A stretch of DNA of 64,000 nucleotides from Erigeron canadensis (GCF_010389155.1 NC_057766.1:2418001-2482000), one strand, 5' to 3'. Positions 1-13,170 are shown, counted from the first letter of the stretch. Translations and numbers: made by a program. The notes: generated by a model not told the origin, from the sequence alone.

Positions 1-562
1 GTTATTTGTATATAATTAACTTTTAACTCGTCCTCTAGTTATTATTCCCAGCCATTGGCCGGTTATACGTTAGTTTTTGTTATTATAAATTAATATGCTT
101 TATTACATGTTGGTGTCTTTGGAAAGCTGGAGATTAGATGAGTACAGATAAAATAACAAAAAGTTAATTGGATGAGCGACAAGAAAGGTGTTTAAAGGAA
201 TATCTTTTGTTACATGTTGGTGTCTTTGAAAGGTTAAAGAATAGATGAGGTTTGAAAGTATGAGGATTAGTAACGAGAATGTCTTTCTTAATGTTAAGTT
301 TGTTAACATAATTGAATTTTTACGTTACATTGTTACAAGATTACAAAAAGAACTCTAAAATGGAAGTTTGGGATTAAAATGGATTATTGGCCAAACTTGA
401 GAGACTAAAGATGTAATTTTCCGAAATAAGCCCTCACCAGTCACCTCCACCTTTTTATTTCACTGCCATTTTCAAAAGGGATTAGTTATTTTTTTCGTGT
501 TGTTTATTGCCGAAAATCTAACAAGAAAATAAATAAAGGAGAAATTACCATAAATTCAAAGT

Positions 563-564
<2 letters not shown>

Positions 565-593
<29 letters not shown>
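565..593. repeat. (TAA)n microsatellite
   Basis: About nine uninterrupted TAA units are visible. Confidence 0.9.
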
Positions 594-1393
594 CATTGAA
601 AGATATCAAGTTCTCTTGAGGTAGTGCTTAATTGGGGCTGAAAATCCTAAAGAAAGAAAAAAAAAACAAGATTTGAAGTTATCAGTGCAAAGGTATAAGC
701 TTTTGTTTGATTATTTTTCAGTTGGGGTTCATGAATTATGAATTAAATTAGGGGGTTTTTTGACCCTAAATATTATAGAAATTTTTTGAATGAAAGCCAA
801 CCTGATTGCTATTATTAATATTGTGTTTGGCAAAATATTATTATTATTATTGTTATTGTTATTGATTAATTGATTGGGAAATTAGTTGTTGACTTAACAA
901 AGGATGGATTGAGCTATGAAAGTCTTGATCTTTTAGCCTGCGATTATCGCTTTGCTGCACGAACAAACAGCTTTATCGTAATATTTGCGAATGTATATGC
1001 CGATAACTTCCAAAACCTAGTTATTATCATTTGAGATAGCCTGTCCTTGTTGCGGTTTTATACGCGTTTTACTTCCAACGAAAAGTTAAATCATTTGCGA
1101 TTTATTGTCAAGAAAATAGTGTTGGAACATACACAGACAACCACCGTTGAGTCTTTTTAAGAGTTTATAGTATCTTTACTTCTTTAGTTGCTGGAGTACT
1201 CTCTGTTCAATCTCCATTATATATATCCTTTATATTGCTTCCAAATTCCCACTTTAGTGCTGTTGAACTATAGTTATTGTTACCATTTCTTTTATTTTTT
1301 TCCGGCTTTCTTTCAAAATCTTTTACATGTCAAGTAACAGGGCAGATGTCTTTTCTTTATGGCTTGTTTTCTAGTTGGTGGGATGTGTTTTTC

Positions 1394-1401
1394 TTTTTTT
1401 T

Positions 1402-1434
<33 letters not shown>
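1394..1434. repeat. poly-T followed by (GT)14 microsatellite
   Basis: Thirteen T residues run directly into fourteen GT units. The length is likely variable between individuals. Confidence 0.9.
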
Positions 1435-1436
<2 letters not shown>

Positions 1437-2906
1437 TTAGTAAAGTTTATATATCACCCAAAAAGAGGTTGGGTGTACTTTAAGGTTTTCAGTTTTGTCA
1501 TTGTATGCTAGGGGTGAGATTGGGTCAGAACCGACCCGGTGACACCTGAAAAATGAATTCACAGAAAAAGAAAACCCGAGGCCCGGAAAGTTCAGGCTTG
1601 TCCTAACTAGTTTGGACTGAGAACGAATTGTAGACGGTCTAAATGTAACCTGCTCTGAACTTAAATGTGACCAAAATACTCCACCAGCTGCCACTAAGTA
1701 CATACTTTATTAACAAATGCTCTTAATTATACTCCCATAAATTCCAGTCTCCTGCATTAGGTCATCTCACTCTTCCCCTTTTATCTCTCTGAGTGAGTAC
1801 TTCCTGGCAAAGGTCGGTCCTTTTTGCTGTCAAATAATCTATTTTTTTCTTTAATATCATCAACTTTGATGATTGCATTATATTCTAAGTGGGTTTGCTT
1901 TTTATAACCAAGTTTTTTTTTTTTTTTGATGAACAGGTCTACATCTGTGTCTATATCTTAGGTTTAAATAGTACATTGCTTATTTGTAGCTACTTTTTGT
2001 TCTTCCGATAGACCTATAACTGTTTTATAAGTGGTCTGCTAATAAACCAAAGTGTATATATAAATACATATCTTTAAAAATATAAAAGCAAATCATTTTA
2101 CTTTTTGTCGGCTGTACTGGGTTTTCGGAAATTCTCAAGTTTGGACCAGACCGGGACCACAAATGTAGGAATCTGATGGGACCAATTTTGCTCGGTCCGG
2201 TCCTGGCCTGGGTTTGGGTGGTTTTGTTTGGATATCGGGTTGTTTGCTCGTCTGTATTCAACCTTTATAATGACATTCATCCTCTTGCATTGTGTTAATT
2301 ACTTTGTTCATCAACAAGAAAGTGGAAGTGAAACCTATTCTGATACACAAACTCTCTTTACTGATACCAAGTTCCTTTTTAAACTCATTGTGCAAAACAT
2401 ATCAATTTTGATAATCTTTTAACTGGAAGTTCACTTTTGTGGGTGATATGGGTTGCTTTTCTTTGTGTTTACTTACCTTTTCAAGTACCAATAGTTTCTA
2501 AGAGAGTATATGATTTGTGTCTTCAGGTTGTGTGACTTCAATTCTACTGGATATTATTTGTGATTCAGGTTAAAGAAAATAGATTTAAACAACTGTCATG
2601 AATAACGCTTGGTATGCATTACACTTTGTGTGTGTGAATCTTTTGTAACTAAATAGTGTTGATCTCCTTCATATGTACTACCAGATTTATCAAGCACATA
2701 TAAGAACTGTAGCAATGACCGTGAATGTAGGCAAGTTGCTATACCATATCAATATAATGTTTGATTTGTATTATACTGAAACTGTAATTGGTTGATTGTT
2801 TGTTTATCTATCCCAACATCTTCCTTTTTTATATAATTTTTAATTGTTAACCTTGTTGTTACAAAGTGCAACAGCATACGATAACCAAAGTTTTTGAATA
2901 GAAGTC

Positions 2907-3538
2907 ATGGACTCACAGAGTCAGAATGCATCATTGCAACGTCTCCAAACCGTTGAGAAGGTAGTACATATGTAATTAGTTACTAAAATCAAAAGTAGAC
3001 TTTAAAACTATTACTAAAGTTCTTAATACATATGAATTGGATTTTAAGTTATGGGTTTATGTTTCTTAGAGAATTGTTAGAGTATTGGAACTTGCTGGCG
3101 GGGTGATGGAGGAATTCTCAAATCCTAGTGGGCCCAGAAAGGATTTGGTCAACAATCACTGCAGTGAATTCATGCAATTAATAAAGGTATCAAAACTGAG
3201 TTCACTTTCATTAGTTTCATATATTCCTGCACCTTACGTCGACTTTGTGCTTTTGGCCTATAATCTGTTCCATGCTTTTCATCATAATTCTGCTTTTTAG
3301 CTATTATCTTTCAATTGAAGAGCTTAAACTAGGGATCTTATGCTCGTATCATGTTCATCAGGATATACAAGTGACTCTGAGAGAAGAAATTAAGAGTGCA
3401 TGCGAGTACCGTCCTTTTGAGAAGTGTGATTACGTGGCACGAATTTCAAATGAAATATGTTGTAAGAAAGTGGAGTATGTTCTTCAGAAATTGGATGGGA
3501 TGAAAGAAATGATTGATGAATATCATCAGGAAACCTGA
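2907..3538 (+). CDS. MED11: Mediator of RNA polymerase II transcription subunit 11 (MED11)
   Basis: MED11 is a small nuclear subunit of the Mediator head module, which pairs with MED22 and contacts MED17 and general transcription factors at RNA polymerase II promoters. I assign three coding exons: 2907-2960, 3070-3186 and 3362-3538. All have GT donors and AG acceptors and lie in phase 0. Together they give 115 residues, the usual plant MED11 length. Family landmarks are LQRLQTVEKRIVRVLELAGG near the N terminus, EEFSNPSGPRKDLVNNHCSEFM across the exon 2 part, and a C-terminal helix with EYRPFEKCDY and VEYVLQKLDGM. The first ATG opens MDSQSQNASLQRL, which fits plant homologues. The reading frame is intact and there is no transit peptide, as expected for a nuclear protein. 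Identity rests on recalled family sequence, and the frame and splice sites are read directly. Confidence 0.93.
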
Positions 3539-5134
3539 TTCAAGCTGTCTGACTGGTAATACATTGCAAGTCAAATGCCCTATTCATTTAATCTGTTTAG
3601 TATCTTCAATATATGGTTTTAGAAGGAATTGAATGACATTTCAAACGTTTCTCTAAGAAATGAAACAATGACATAACTCTTGTACATACTTGAGCTATCA
3701 TGGATGGAAATACGATAAAGTGGAGGATTCATTTTGTGCGAATACCTTTCCACAGAGATTAGCTTGCAACTAGGAATTCATCTATCCAAATTTGATGGTT
3801 CGAGAACGCTAATCAATTATTTATGTGGTGTGAAGAGAATGGGTATGTGAGTCTTATGGTTGCATAATGCCATAATGTGTGGAATCATAAGCTTTTGTTA
3901 CTTCTGTTTTGAGTTATGGGTTGGGTGTGATGGTCTATGTGTAAACAAGGTTGAGATATAGATATTCAATTTCTTTGAAATTCAATTATCATTCACTCAG
4001 TGAACAATAGTTGGTAAATATTAGCATGAGGACGTACTATCTTTGTTTATGTAAAAACATAATTGATATGGCTCAGGCAGTTTAATTTCAACGTCCTTTT
4101 TACACTAAAGCCTAATGATTTTTTTTTCAGGATTGGGAGACCGGAAGTCACTGGTCTTATATGATGCTGGCTACTGTTCATTTTATGGAGTGAGGCTCAT
4201 TATTTTGTAGTAAATTATCTCATTAATAGTATCAAGATGTCTTGGGTAACAAATATTATGTTGGATGGAAGAAACAATGTTTTAGTTTGGATGATGTATG
4301 TAGGTTTAACTCGAATGCATTCTGATTACTACGAGAGGAGTAGTTATTTTCAATGTATTTGCCTAATCTGTGAATGTGTTGGTATGATGTAAAAAGAAGA
4401 AATTGGGTCAATCATGTTAACATATGTGTGCTTTCGTAGCCTTGTGTCTGCATTTTGTTTTGCATACCTCAAGTTTCAAAAGACATCAACAATAGCACCT
4501 GACCACCATCCAACAATTTTTGGTGTGTATCAATATTTTCAATGCAAGGCCAACTTCGACCTCAATAACTAAGGGGGCAGGTTGTATAGTCATTGTAATT
4601 GTTCCAGCAGATAAGATACCAAAATTCTGTTTATATTTACAACCTAAAAAATCAATCAGATATTTAACATCAAGTTCTGCAAAATTCGACTTCTCAGACC
4701 TCTTATTACAGAAAGCCTTTGAGCTCTACAGGATCACTCAAACCATGAACCTTGTAATTATAAACTAAATAAAACAAAACATATTTGCCCCAGCAAATCA
4801 TCTAATGGGCAGCTTCATTTGGCAAATTCAAAAACAAAGAAAGAAAATTTAGAACTAGCTGCTAAATATAGAATGTGTCGGTCGGCTATTCAGACTTCAG
4901 AGGCATTGGTAGTTCTGGGTTTGAGATAGACTATGTGTATCAACAGTTTAATCAGATAACACCGTATACTTGTATGCATTATCTGATTATCACCCCGCTT
5001 TCAACACTAACGCCAGAGGTAAAGACACCTAAATCCGCATGACTTCAACACTGACCAGCAATCCCCCAACAACGACAAGTAGTCGAGATTTGTTTGTGTG
5101 ATCATTTATAAACAATACACCTGCGGTATATCTC
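3539..5134. other. MED11 3' region and convergent intergenic space
   Basis: This lies between the convergent MED11 and PPR genes. It probably holds the MED11 3' UTR, with a possible 3' UTR intron ending at the pyrimidine-rich acceptor near 4131 (inference). No other coding region was recognised. A small open frame at 4520-4768 has no family features. Confidence 0.5.
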
Positions 5135-6733
5135 CTACAAAGGTCGAGCAACAAAACCCCTGCTGACCATCTTCTCCACCAATTCTTCATGTTTCTTGAT
5201 CTGCCCCGCCTTCCTTAACTGACCTAAAACCATTTCATAATCACCATGACTCGGTTTCAAACACTTTTCTTCAATCATCTCCCTAAAAAACTTATAGGCA
5301 TTGTTCCAATGTCCCATCCCGCAATACATCCCAATCAAAATCCTATAACTATTCACGTTAAGCTCAACCTTATTCTCGTCCATCTCCTCTTTCAACTTCA
5401 ACACCATATCCGCGGACTTTGAATCCGCAAACATTCTCATCAACAAATTATAAGTAACGGTATTCGGTTTACATTTCAACCCTTTCATCCTCCCAAACAA
5501 CCTATGTGCGGCATTCACATCACGGTCCTTCAAGATTTCCCTAAAAATAGGGTTAAAACTACTGGCATTCGGCTCACACCCTTTCTTAACCATCACATTC
5601 AAAACTTTAATAGCATCCTCCCGGCTCTCGTTTTTACAATGACTCTCAATAAGAAAATTATAAGTAATTAAATCTGGCTCACACGAAAGCCGTTTCATCT
5701 GATTATAAACCTGCAACACTTTTTCCGTCCTACCTGCCTTAACATGTACCCTCATCAAATTATTATAAGTAATCGAATTAGGCGCAATCCCTTCATCAAG
5801 CATTTCAGCAAACACATCATGGGCACGACTAATCTGCCCGTTTCTACACAACGCATCAATCACAATCGTGTAAGTATAAACATTCGGTTTAACCCCATTT
5901 CTCTTCATTTCACCAAAAACCCGTTCAGCTTCCGAAATATTACCCGCCCTACACCACCCATGTACCAAACTAGTATAAACAATCACATCCGGTTCAAACT
6001 TATGTTTCAAACTATCGAAAAACGTCTGAGCCTCTTCGGCTCGACGTTTCTTACAAAGTATACTAATCACAACCGAAAACGCAATCTTATCAGGCTTACA
6101 ATCATACTCATCCATTCTACTAAAAGCAAGAACAGCTTCATTAGCTAAACCTGCCCTAACATACCTACGAATCAAAACAGAAAAAGTATCGATAGAAATA
6201 CCGACATTTCGTTGTTTCATAGTATCAATAATCCCCCACGCGACATCGAAATGTCGTGTTTTGCCAGCTAAGTCAATCATTTCATTAAAAATGTCAGTTG
6301 AATTTTGTTGGAAAAAATTGTTTTTTTGTATAGCCCAGTTGAAAAAAGAAAGAGTTTGTGGGAAAGGAATGCCGTGGCGGACCGAACCGCATTGTTCGAT
6401 AACCGAATGGATTACGGAGAGTGAAAGAGGGTTTGGAGAGAGGTTTGTGAAAGTTGTTGAAAGAGATGGGATTGTGAAATCTGGAGGAATGTTTGGATTC
6501 GGATCCGGGTTTGGGTTTTGGCGGTGGTGGGTTTTGATAATGGAATGGAGTTTTTCTGAAATTAGGGTTTCGGAATGGGTTAGTTTTTCGGAGGGTTTGG
6601 TGGTGATGGTGTCTGAATGAGTGGTGGATATGGCGGCGGCGGTGGAAGAGGAGGAAGAAGATGAAGAGAAGGGTTTTGTGATGGTGGTGGTGAGGGTGGA
6701 GAGACGGCGGAGGTTTGGTTTGACGACGGCCAT
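5135..6733 (-). CDS. P-class pentatricopeptide repeat protein, mitochondrial (At1g20300-like)
   Basis: PPR proteins bind organelle RNA one base per repeat and act in editing, splicing, stability or translation. This 532-residue intronless frame starts at the first ATG, and its Ser/Thr-rich first 50 residues resemble an organelle targeting peptide. A Pro/Asn-rich linker follows at about 70-100. About eleven degenerate 35-residue PPR units then run from about residue 140 to 515, seen as recurring patterns such as [35 protein letters not shown] and [16 protein letters not shown] spaced 35 apart. No E, DYW or SMR domain follows, so it is P class. The tail [17 protein letters not shown] matches the end of Arabidopsis At1g20300 as I recall it. 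The intron-free structure is typical of the family. The RNA target cannot be read from sequence alone. The frame is intact. Confidence 0.92.
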   Translation of the reverse strand: MAVVKPNLRRLSTLTTTITKPFSSSSSSSSTAAAISTTHSDTITTKPSEKLTHSETLISEKLHSIIKTHHRQNPNPDPNPNIPPDFTIPSLSTTFTNLSPNPLSLSVIHSVIEQCGSVRHGIPFPQTLSFFNWAIQKNNFFQQNSTDIFNEMIDLAGKTRHFDVAWGIIDTMKQRNVGISIDTFSVLIRRYVRAGLANEAVLAFSRMDEYDCKPDKIAFSVVISILCKKRRAEEAQTFFDSLKHKFEPDVIVYTSLVHGWCRAGNISEAERVFGEMKRNGVKPNVYTYTIVIDALCRNGQISRAHDVFAEMLDEGIAPNSITYNNLMRVHVKAGRTEKVLQVYNQMKRLSCEPDLITYNFLIESHCKNESREDAIKVLNVMVKKGCEPNASSFNPIFREILKDRDVNAAHRLFGRMKGLKCKPNTVTYNLLMRMFADSKSADMVLKLKEEMDENKVELNVNSYRILIGMYCGMGHWNNAYKFFREMIEEKCLKPSHGDYEMVLGQLRKAGQIKKHEELVEKMVSRGFVARPL

Positions 6734-7106
6734 TTGCGGCGGCGGTGGACTGTGTTAATGTTTTTTGAGGGAGAAAGGTGGTTTCTGTTAGAACTTAAAA
6801 CAGGGCAGGGATTTTTCTTTTTCCTTTTATTTTAAGCCTGTTCTTTGAGTTTTTTTTTTATGAATGAAATAGGAAAGAAGAGAACAGAGATAATAGAAAA
6901 GAAAGAGTAGATTTTTTTTTCTTTCAAATCATTCTAAAATTGGGAAGAAAATATCTTTAACAAAATCTATTGAATTCTCCTTTCATATTTTTTCCTTTCT
7001 TTTTTCTTCTTCTTTTAAATAAAACTAAAGAACACAAAAAATTTTAATATCTTTCATAATCCTTTCCTTTCTCTTTTAGAAAAAACTCAAGAACATGCCA
7101 TAAAGT
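6734..7106. other. PPR gene upstream region
   Basis: This is the 5' flank of the minus-strand PPR gene. It is rich in A/G and T/C runs (about 6820-7080) with no coding signal. Confidence 0.4.
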
Positions 7107-7848
7107 ATTTTTGCATACATCCCTTTAAAACTATACTAAATACATATATACCCAATCTATAATTAAATTAACAATTATCCCCCATCTTTAGTTTTTCTCA
7201 TCAATAAGACCATTATACCCTTTTTCCTCCATTCAAGATTGAGCTCCAAACATTCCCTCCAAAATAATCCTTCTATATAATCCTTCCATTTAGCTTATTA
7301 AGTCGTCTTAAATATATTCTCCTTAAGCTCTTAATCAATAAAGCAATTACTCAAAATTGGTAAAAGAGGTATTCAATCACGTAAGTAGCTGTCCGATGCA
7401 TACATTTTCTTTTGTCTTTTATATGATAATTGTAATACTTACTATTTTATTTCACAGTTTTGTCATATTCTTGTTCGACATTATAGTAACAGTAGTAATA
7501 TATATTCTTGTGATGGTGGATAGTTTATTTGTTTACAAATGAATATTGCTCTTATGATGGTGGATTTCAATATTTTGTTTTTTGGAATAAATCTTGTTAT
7601 CCCACTTTGCATTTGATAATCCATTTGAGATCGATTTTGAGGTGTTATTAATTGTATGAATCTTGAATGGATCGATGATGGTTAAGAATGAGAGGGCAAA
7701 ATTGTCAAAAATTTAAGTTTTTAATGTAAAAAATATAATTGGATAAAAATGTAAATTTATATGAAAAAATTGGGGATATTTGTTAATTTAAATATAATTT
7801 GGGTATATATGTAATATGCATAGTTTTAAAGGGGATGTATGTAAAAAT
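7107..7848. mobile_element. Non-autonomous TIR element (about 740 bp)
   Basis: The ends are inverted copies of each other over about 80 bp. The left end reads CATACATCCCTTTAAAACTA and the right end is the same motif reversed (AGTTTTAAAGGGGATGTATG), followed inward by matching ATATATACCC blocks. The interior has no transposase. The short open frame at 7357-7542 looks incidental. The superfamily is undetermined because no clear target duplication was found. Confidence 0.65.
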
Positions 7849-7949
7849 CCCTTATTTTAACGGCCAACAGTTAGGGATTAACACCTAAATTTCACTTCAA
7901 TTCTATCCGGAGCAACAAAGTCAGCTCCATTTCTAAGTTTCAACACTAT

Positions 7950-8213
7950 GGCGCGTTTGATTTACAGATTGTTTTTTGAAGGAATAAGGAATGAAATTTG
8001 ACGGAATGTTTTTGATTTTTTGAGAATTCAAGTGACGGAAGGAATCAAATTCCTTCCTCTATCCCTAAGAAATGGAGATTCCATCAAATGATGGAATGTT
8101 CACATTCCTACTGAATGAGATTCCTACTTCTTTGAACAATCAAACGCACTAAGGAATGAAATTGAATTCCAATTCCATCAGATTCTATCAAATTCTATGA
8201 AACAAACGCGACC
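7950..8213. mobile_element. Small MITE with CGCGTTTG inverted ends
   Basis: The two ends are inverted: GGCGCGTTTGATTTACAGA at the left, and TATGAAACAAACGCGACC at the right. The interior is built of short GGAATG/GAATTCC words in both orientations and can fold extensively. It is about 260 bp with no coding capacity. Confidence 0.6.
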
Positions 8214-9887
8214 TAAGTCCTTAACCACAGTCCCAATTCAAAACTTTTTGTGTCAAACATGCTATTTATGAGTTACTCGAAATTGGCTCGTTAAAAAGCT
8301 TGATAATGGTAGAGGGTTAAACAAGTTTTATCAGGTTAAACGAGTTTCATCCAAGTTTAAGCCTAATTTGAAACTTGTTAACTTCATATGCCAAACTCGT
8401 GACTTTAAACAAGCACTTTTTGAAATTATTAAAAAACACAACAATAACAAGATCTAATCCCTACCAACATGGTATAAGGAAGATAGGATGTAGACAGTTT
8501 TACCTCTACTCAAAGATAGAAAGATTGATTTTATAACTCCTAGAAATACTTCTGGCAAAACGATTCAAAAGCACTTATACATATAAACTAAAAGATTCAA
8601 TATAAAATATTTAATTTAATGCGTCGAGCTCGAGTTTATAACGATTTTTAAACTAACTTTAATTTTTCAAAATCCAAAAACTTGTTTACTCTAATTGAGT
8701 TTATTTATATAAAAAAAAAATACTTCTTTTGTTTTCAAATTTTAAAAAAATGAAGAGGTCCTTTTACTTCAAGGTTATTCTTTGAAAATTTTGAAAACAA
8801 ATTTTGTTGTCAAATGAAAAACATAAAGAATTTTATAACTTTAAAATAAAAAATAGTTTAAAAACTATAAATTTGACATCTTAGCGAAATTATTTTTTAA
8901 CGGACACAATATTCGAAAAATCTAGACATAGGGAAAAACCAATATGCTGCTAGAAACACGAAAGAAACAGACTTCCTCTCACAAACTTCCCCATGAAAAT
9001 CACATATTTTGAATATAAAATCTGTCTCCCAAATCATGGTGGAAGCACATAAAATAAAAATAAATAAGAAAATAGATTTAAATATATAGATGCAGAACTC
9101 TTGTATCCATGTTTTATTTGCTGTTATTTTCTCATTTCCAATTAGAAAATTGTGAAACCCTAAAATTAAAAAATAAAAATCCCCAAATTTGAGAAAATTA
9201 CAACTTTGTGTAAATTCGTATCTATACGCCTCAGCAGCTACAGAGAGAGACGACGATTATAATTCAGAAATTCAATTTATCAATCAATCAGTCAATAATC
9301 GTATGTTTCCTCTTTGTTATCATCATTATATATTTATATATATATTTTATATTATTATTATTTTTATTGTTTTATAAATATGCTTGTTATTCGATTTTAG
9401 TTTTTATAATAATATCTATATCTATATACTGTCATTGTTATTAGTATTGATGAATATTGAGTAATGAAATCCTAGAATAATTAGTTACTAATTAAGTTTT
9501 ACATTTTCCTTTTTCATAATTATTAATGTTTAGAAAAATAGAAAAGTGTATGATAAAGTCGATAATATATTCGAACAAGCGATAATGCATTTCCGTCTTC
9601 CTTAGTTAATCGCACGAATAAGAAAAATGTTTAAATTAAAATCTGGAAGCTTGAAACTTGATGCAGTTTTTCTGTTTGGATTAACTGTATTCTGTTAATC
9701 CTTTCTGCAAAAAGCAATTTTCTTTAAAAATCATTGTTGGCTGGTTAAATTAATCGTTCCCCATATTTTACGAAGTATGTGTAATCATTTACTGTCTCGT
9801 AGTCTCACTGGTTGTCGAGTTCTACAAATTTGATATCTTAAGGTTATTCTTTGTGATGCAGACCTATTATATCGTGGGAAAAAAGAG
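8214..9887. other. AT-rich intergenic region and 5' leader of the LYR gene
   Basis: No gene is seen. A patch at about 8449-8535 (GTAGACAGTTTTACCTCTAC) matches the core of a second patch at 20640-20735 and looks like a SINE fragment. The LYR gene may carry a 5' UTR intron with donor at 9301 (GTATGT) and acceptor at 9861 (ATGCAG), which is inference. Confidence 0.45.
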
Positions 9888-10361
9888 ATGCCGGCTGCTA
9901 TTAGTAAATGTCGGACCTTTGCCAATGTTCGTAAGCTCAATCCATATTTTCATCATCTTCATAAACGTTGTTTTTTAAATCTCGGTCCAGACACTGTGGA
10001 GGAGCTATTGGATCGGCATGTAGTCAAGAAACAACAAAAGAGCGTAGATGATGATGCAGATGAGATATTGACCCGTCAAAGACTAACCACCACCCGCCGT
10101 GAGGTACTGGCTCTTTACCGTGATATAATTCGTGCAACCCGGTACTTCATGTGGCCTGATTCACATGGGGTGTTGTGGCGGGATGTTCTCCGAGCAAATG
10201 CCCGAAAGGAGTTTGAGGAGGCTCGGTTTGAGAAAGATCCAGAAGTTATTACCCGGTTGCTTATAGGTGGACATGATGCTGTGCAATCTGCTATTGATAA
10301 ACTCGTTGAAAAGCAGAAGCAGCAGATTGCTAAGGAAAATGCCGATCATGATCGTCGATGA
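9888..10361 (+). CDS. LYR-motif family protein (Complex1_LYR), likely mitochondrial
   Basis: LYR proteins are small mitochondrial adaptors that bind acyl carrier protein and help assemble respiratory complexes or deliver Fe-S clusters. This 157-residue frame carries the signature at residues 74-90: the L-Y-R tripeptide at 76-78 within LALYRDIIRATR, followed by the conserved Phe at 87. The downstream helix (LRANARKEFEEARFEKDPEV) and the GGHDAVQSAIDKL segment also fit the family. It resembles the Arabidopsis At1g76065 type. The first 35 residues are basic and low in acidic residues, as in a mitochondrial presequence. The upstream CAG acceptor at 9861 fits a 5' UTR intron, and polyadenylation-like AATAAA words lie near 10502. 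The coding part is a single intact exon. The exact client complex is unknown. Confidence 0.85.
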   Translation: MPAAISKCRTFANVRKLNPYFHHLHKRCFLNLGPDTVEELLDRHVVKKQQKSVDDDADEILTRQRLTTTRREVLALYRDIIRATRYFMWPDSHGVLWRDVLRANARKEFEEARFEKDPEVITRLLIGGHDAVQSAIDKLVEKQKQQIAKENADHDRR

Positions 10362-12156
10362 TACTGGTAATAGTTTAAGTTATTGTAAGAATGTGTATCG
10401 TTTATCAGTTTTCAATAGGTTCAACATGCTTGACTTTCTGTTAGAGCATATTAGTTTGTTTCTTTTCTTAATTATACTTTATAGTTTATATAATAGCTAA
10501 TAAATAAAGCTGACATATTTAATCTCTTATTATGTGAACATTTGTCAAGTTGGGGTCTTTGACCCGCTCTTAAAATTTACCCTTTTGTCAAATTACCCGC
10601 ATGCTCATTTTACCACCTGATGTTCTGTAGAAATGGCTTCTTAATATATAAGTTACAAAAGTAAAAAAGAATAATATGTGCTCTTAATTTGAAGAGAGAG
10701 TTTGCCAAAGAACTTTTTGGCTTGCAGTTATACAAATTACCGGGTGATTCATTTTGCTGCTACTGCTTACTTATAATTTCTAGTATGGACTCAATATAGC
10801 ACATATGGATTAATATGACCCGATAGGATAAATATATATGTTACATGTATTGTGCTTTTACCGGGTAATGCATTAGTAGTGTTGCTGCTGCTTTGTAATT
10901 TGTCGTCTGGACTCAATATGGCACATATGGATTTATATGAACCCATAGGATAAATGTTTATGCTATACTCTTACCGACTGAACGTGTATTCAATTAAAAA
11001 TATATTAAAAGTTAAATCCTTAACGCTCATGTTCTGCCACGGACTTGTTATTGTTGATTTGGGTATATCATGTTAGCAGCATATTATCAAGAAAAGACTT
11101 GGCTTGTTTGTTGGTGTTACTCATAAAGTGTTGTCTAGATAATATGTATGTCTATGTATACATAGTTGGTATTTATTAAGCAGCATGTTGTTTGTTTTAT
11201 GTGCTGATTGAACATTCAGAATGGTAAAATGATCGTTATACCCTCACCCTCTATTGTCTTGGATTAGTACCGAGTAAATAATAACTTTTTAGTAAATCTT
11301 TTAACTAAGCTATAAATGATGTTTGATAGGTAAATACAAGCAAGTCATTGAGATAATGGGGAAATTAGCACATTCTTATAGATTTAAACAACCAAACCGG
11401 CCAATGTCACATATGTAAGTAGCTTTTCGATATCAAGGTCAAATGAGTGACAATTTTGCATGTCACCGTTTGATGGTTAAATAACAGAAGTTATAGTATA
11501 ATTTTATTATCTGACATAAGAACAAAGTTTACTAAAAAAAAAAAAAAAAAGCCACAAAGTCAAGACTACTTCAAAAGCTTAGCCAAATATCCACCAAAAG
11601 TTAGGATGAAGTATAACATGTGTAGTTTCTTCTTAATAACAGTTTACACCTGAGGGATTCTGTTATCGAATAGTAGTTAAAGCCTGCAGCTACTTAAGTT
11701 CAGAGTTGCGAGTGTTGTTAAAACTACATTTGCTTAAGCAATGAAAAACAGATGGTTTATACAGGGTTCTACATGTATAATTAGAACCTGTTAACTAAAT
11801 TCTTTTCTTAGTTTAAGTTAGGGTTGCCGGAACTAACAAAAAAAATGGGTCATTGAGATATCAAAGGCAGGATGATACAATATATAATGTATATGAACTG
11901 TTCATTGACTTCATTCCAATGGATATGGAGTCATAGTAAATAAGTCTTGATATTTCAGGGAAAGTGATAAGTAATCTGGGAGGGAGCGGAGAAGGTGGGG
12001 GAGTGATTGGCATAGGGCCCTCCCTCCCCTTACGAGAACCAATTATTAGTTCTGAGCAAACTTAGAAGGGCATAAGAATTATCTTTGGTACGTACTACAT
12101 AGCAGACCCTCTCATCCTTGGATGATGAACCTACATACGCCTAAAGCAAGATATAG
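10362..12156. other. LYR gene 3' flank, repeat-derived
   Basis: The block at about 10510-10620 (TTATGTGAACATTTGTCAAG and a TGCATGCTCATTTTACCACC-type word) is repeated at 16690-16865 upstream of the AGPase gene. The rest shows no coding potential apart from the tandem duplication listed separately. Confidence 0.5.
10739..10975. repeat. Imperfect tandem duplication, about 120-bp unit
   Basis: Two adjacent blocks both run from ACCGGGT through TGCTGCT, TGGACTCAATATGGCACATA and CCGATAGGATAAAT or CCCATAGGATAAAT. The copies have diverged by several substitutions and small indels. Confidence 0.75.
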
Positions 12157-13170
12157 CCAGAAGTCCATTCCAAGGTCTGAAAGGAAGTAGATAACTGAAA
12201 CATGCAATAACAAAACACGTTAAAAATATTATAAGGTACCCCATAAGTTTCAAATACGTTACTCAAGTGTTAGTATACAATGCATAAGTAGTTCTATCAA
12301 TGTTGAATATTTGAACGTGCAAATACATCATGCCCTTGCAACTTACTTAAAGGAGCCAATTTAGATTGATTTACATTTTAATCCTTGATTTGAGCTATCA
12401 TTTATCCAGTCAAATAAAATATATTTAAAAGAAAAAAGCGTTTGAAAAAGTCACCCTAGGCTTATTTTATTGCTTTATAGCCTCCTAAATTATTACATAT
12501 ACTGTAGTAAATTGAACATGCTGTTTTTATAATCAACAGTTAAACACATTAACCAATTATACTAAGTGGACTAAGAATGTTGCAGGTTATTTCAACCTGA
12601 CATAATATTTTTCTTTTTGACATTTAGTTACCAGGTCCTGTTTTAACATGTTACCCAACCCACCCGTTCTGCTACCTTTAGCTTAAGAATTTAGAATTTA
12701 TATTCAAAGAATCTTGTTCCTAAAACCATCTATACATAATGTATGAAGACTTACCCTAATCTAGGGGCCCCGAGTGGTGAGCTTTGACAAGCAACTACAC
12801 CTACAATATTTGCAGAGCACAAAGTACAGATACATTGCTGTAGTGAACACTGCATGAACAGATGATTACTTTGGAGCCTTGGACATAAAGTAGACAGAGA
12901 GTTATCAGTAGAATAGCTTTTAAAATTGATGTGGGGAAAAAGAAGATAAAAAGGGTAAAATATAACTAAAGACAAAATAAAAAAACCATAACACTTACAA
13001 GAGCGGAAAGGTAATGCAATTCCATTTAGTGGTTGAAATAAAAAAAGATGAACTCGAGTCATTAACCTATGAAGATTTATTCATGGGTTTTTGCAAAATG
13101 CTTATTGAAGTTGAAACTGCAGATTGCGATGTGATCTGAAGAGGGAAGACATTTGAGGGTGGAGCATAGT
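12157..13170. repeat. Dispersed repeat family, copy 1
   Basis: This starts at ATATAGCCAGAAGTCCATTCC and matches copy 2 (16917-17790) and the first part of copy 3 (51603-52346), including AGGTACCCC, ACTCAAGTGT and AAATACATCATGCCC blocks. Its second half (12420-13150) continues to match 62110-62870, on the far side of the Copia insertion in copy 3. No protein is encoded. The open frame at 12751-13062 on the minus strand is not conserved. Confidence 0.75.

Larger units (their letters stand above)
1..2906. other. AT-rich non-coding region upstream of MED11
   Basis: No convincing coding exon is visible here. The stretch probably includes the promoter, 5' UTR and 5' UTR introns of the MED11 gene that starts at 2907. 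For example, a possible non-coding exon near 600-690 is followed by a GT donor-like GTATAAGC, but this is inference. GC-richer patches at about 1508-1700 and 2105-2235, full of CCGG/GGTCC words, resemble the patches at 17075-17160 and 51740-51830 and may be old MITE pieces. Simple repeats are listed separately. Confidence 0.5.

Noticed and set aside
1277..1483. Small frame with poly-Phe/Cys-Val
   Set aside because: It is created by the poly-T and (GT)n tract.
5744..6148. 134-residue plus-strand open frame over the PPR gene
   Set aside because: It is antisense to the well-supported PPR reading frame and has no family features.
6261..6620. 119-residue plus-strand open frame opposite the PPR N terminus
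   Set aside because: It is a shadow of the Ser/Pro-rich N-terminal coding sequence.
12751..13062. 103-residue minus-strand open frame
   Set aside because: It lies in the dispersed repeat, and the matching region of copy 3 does not keep the frame.
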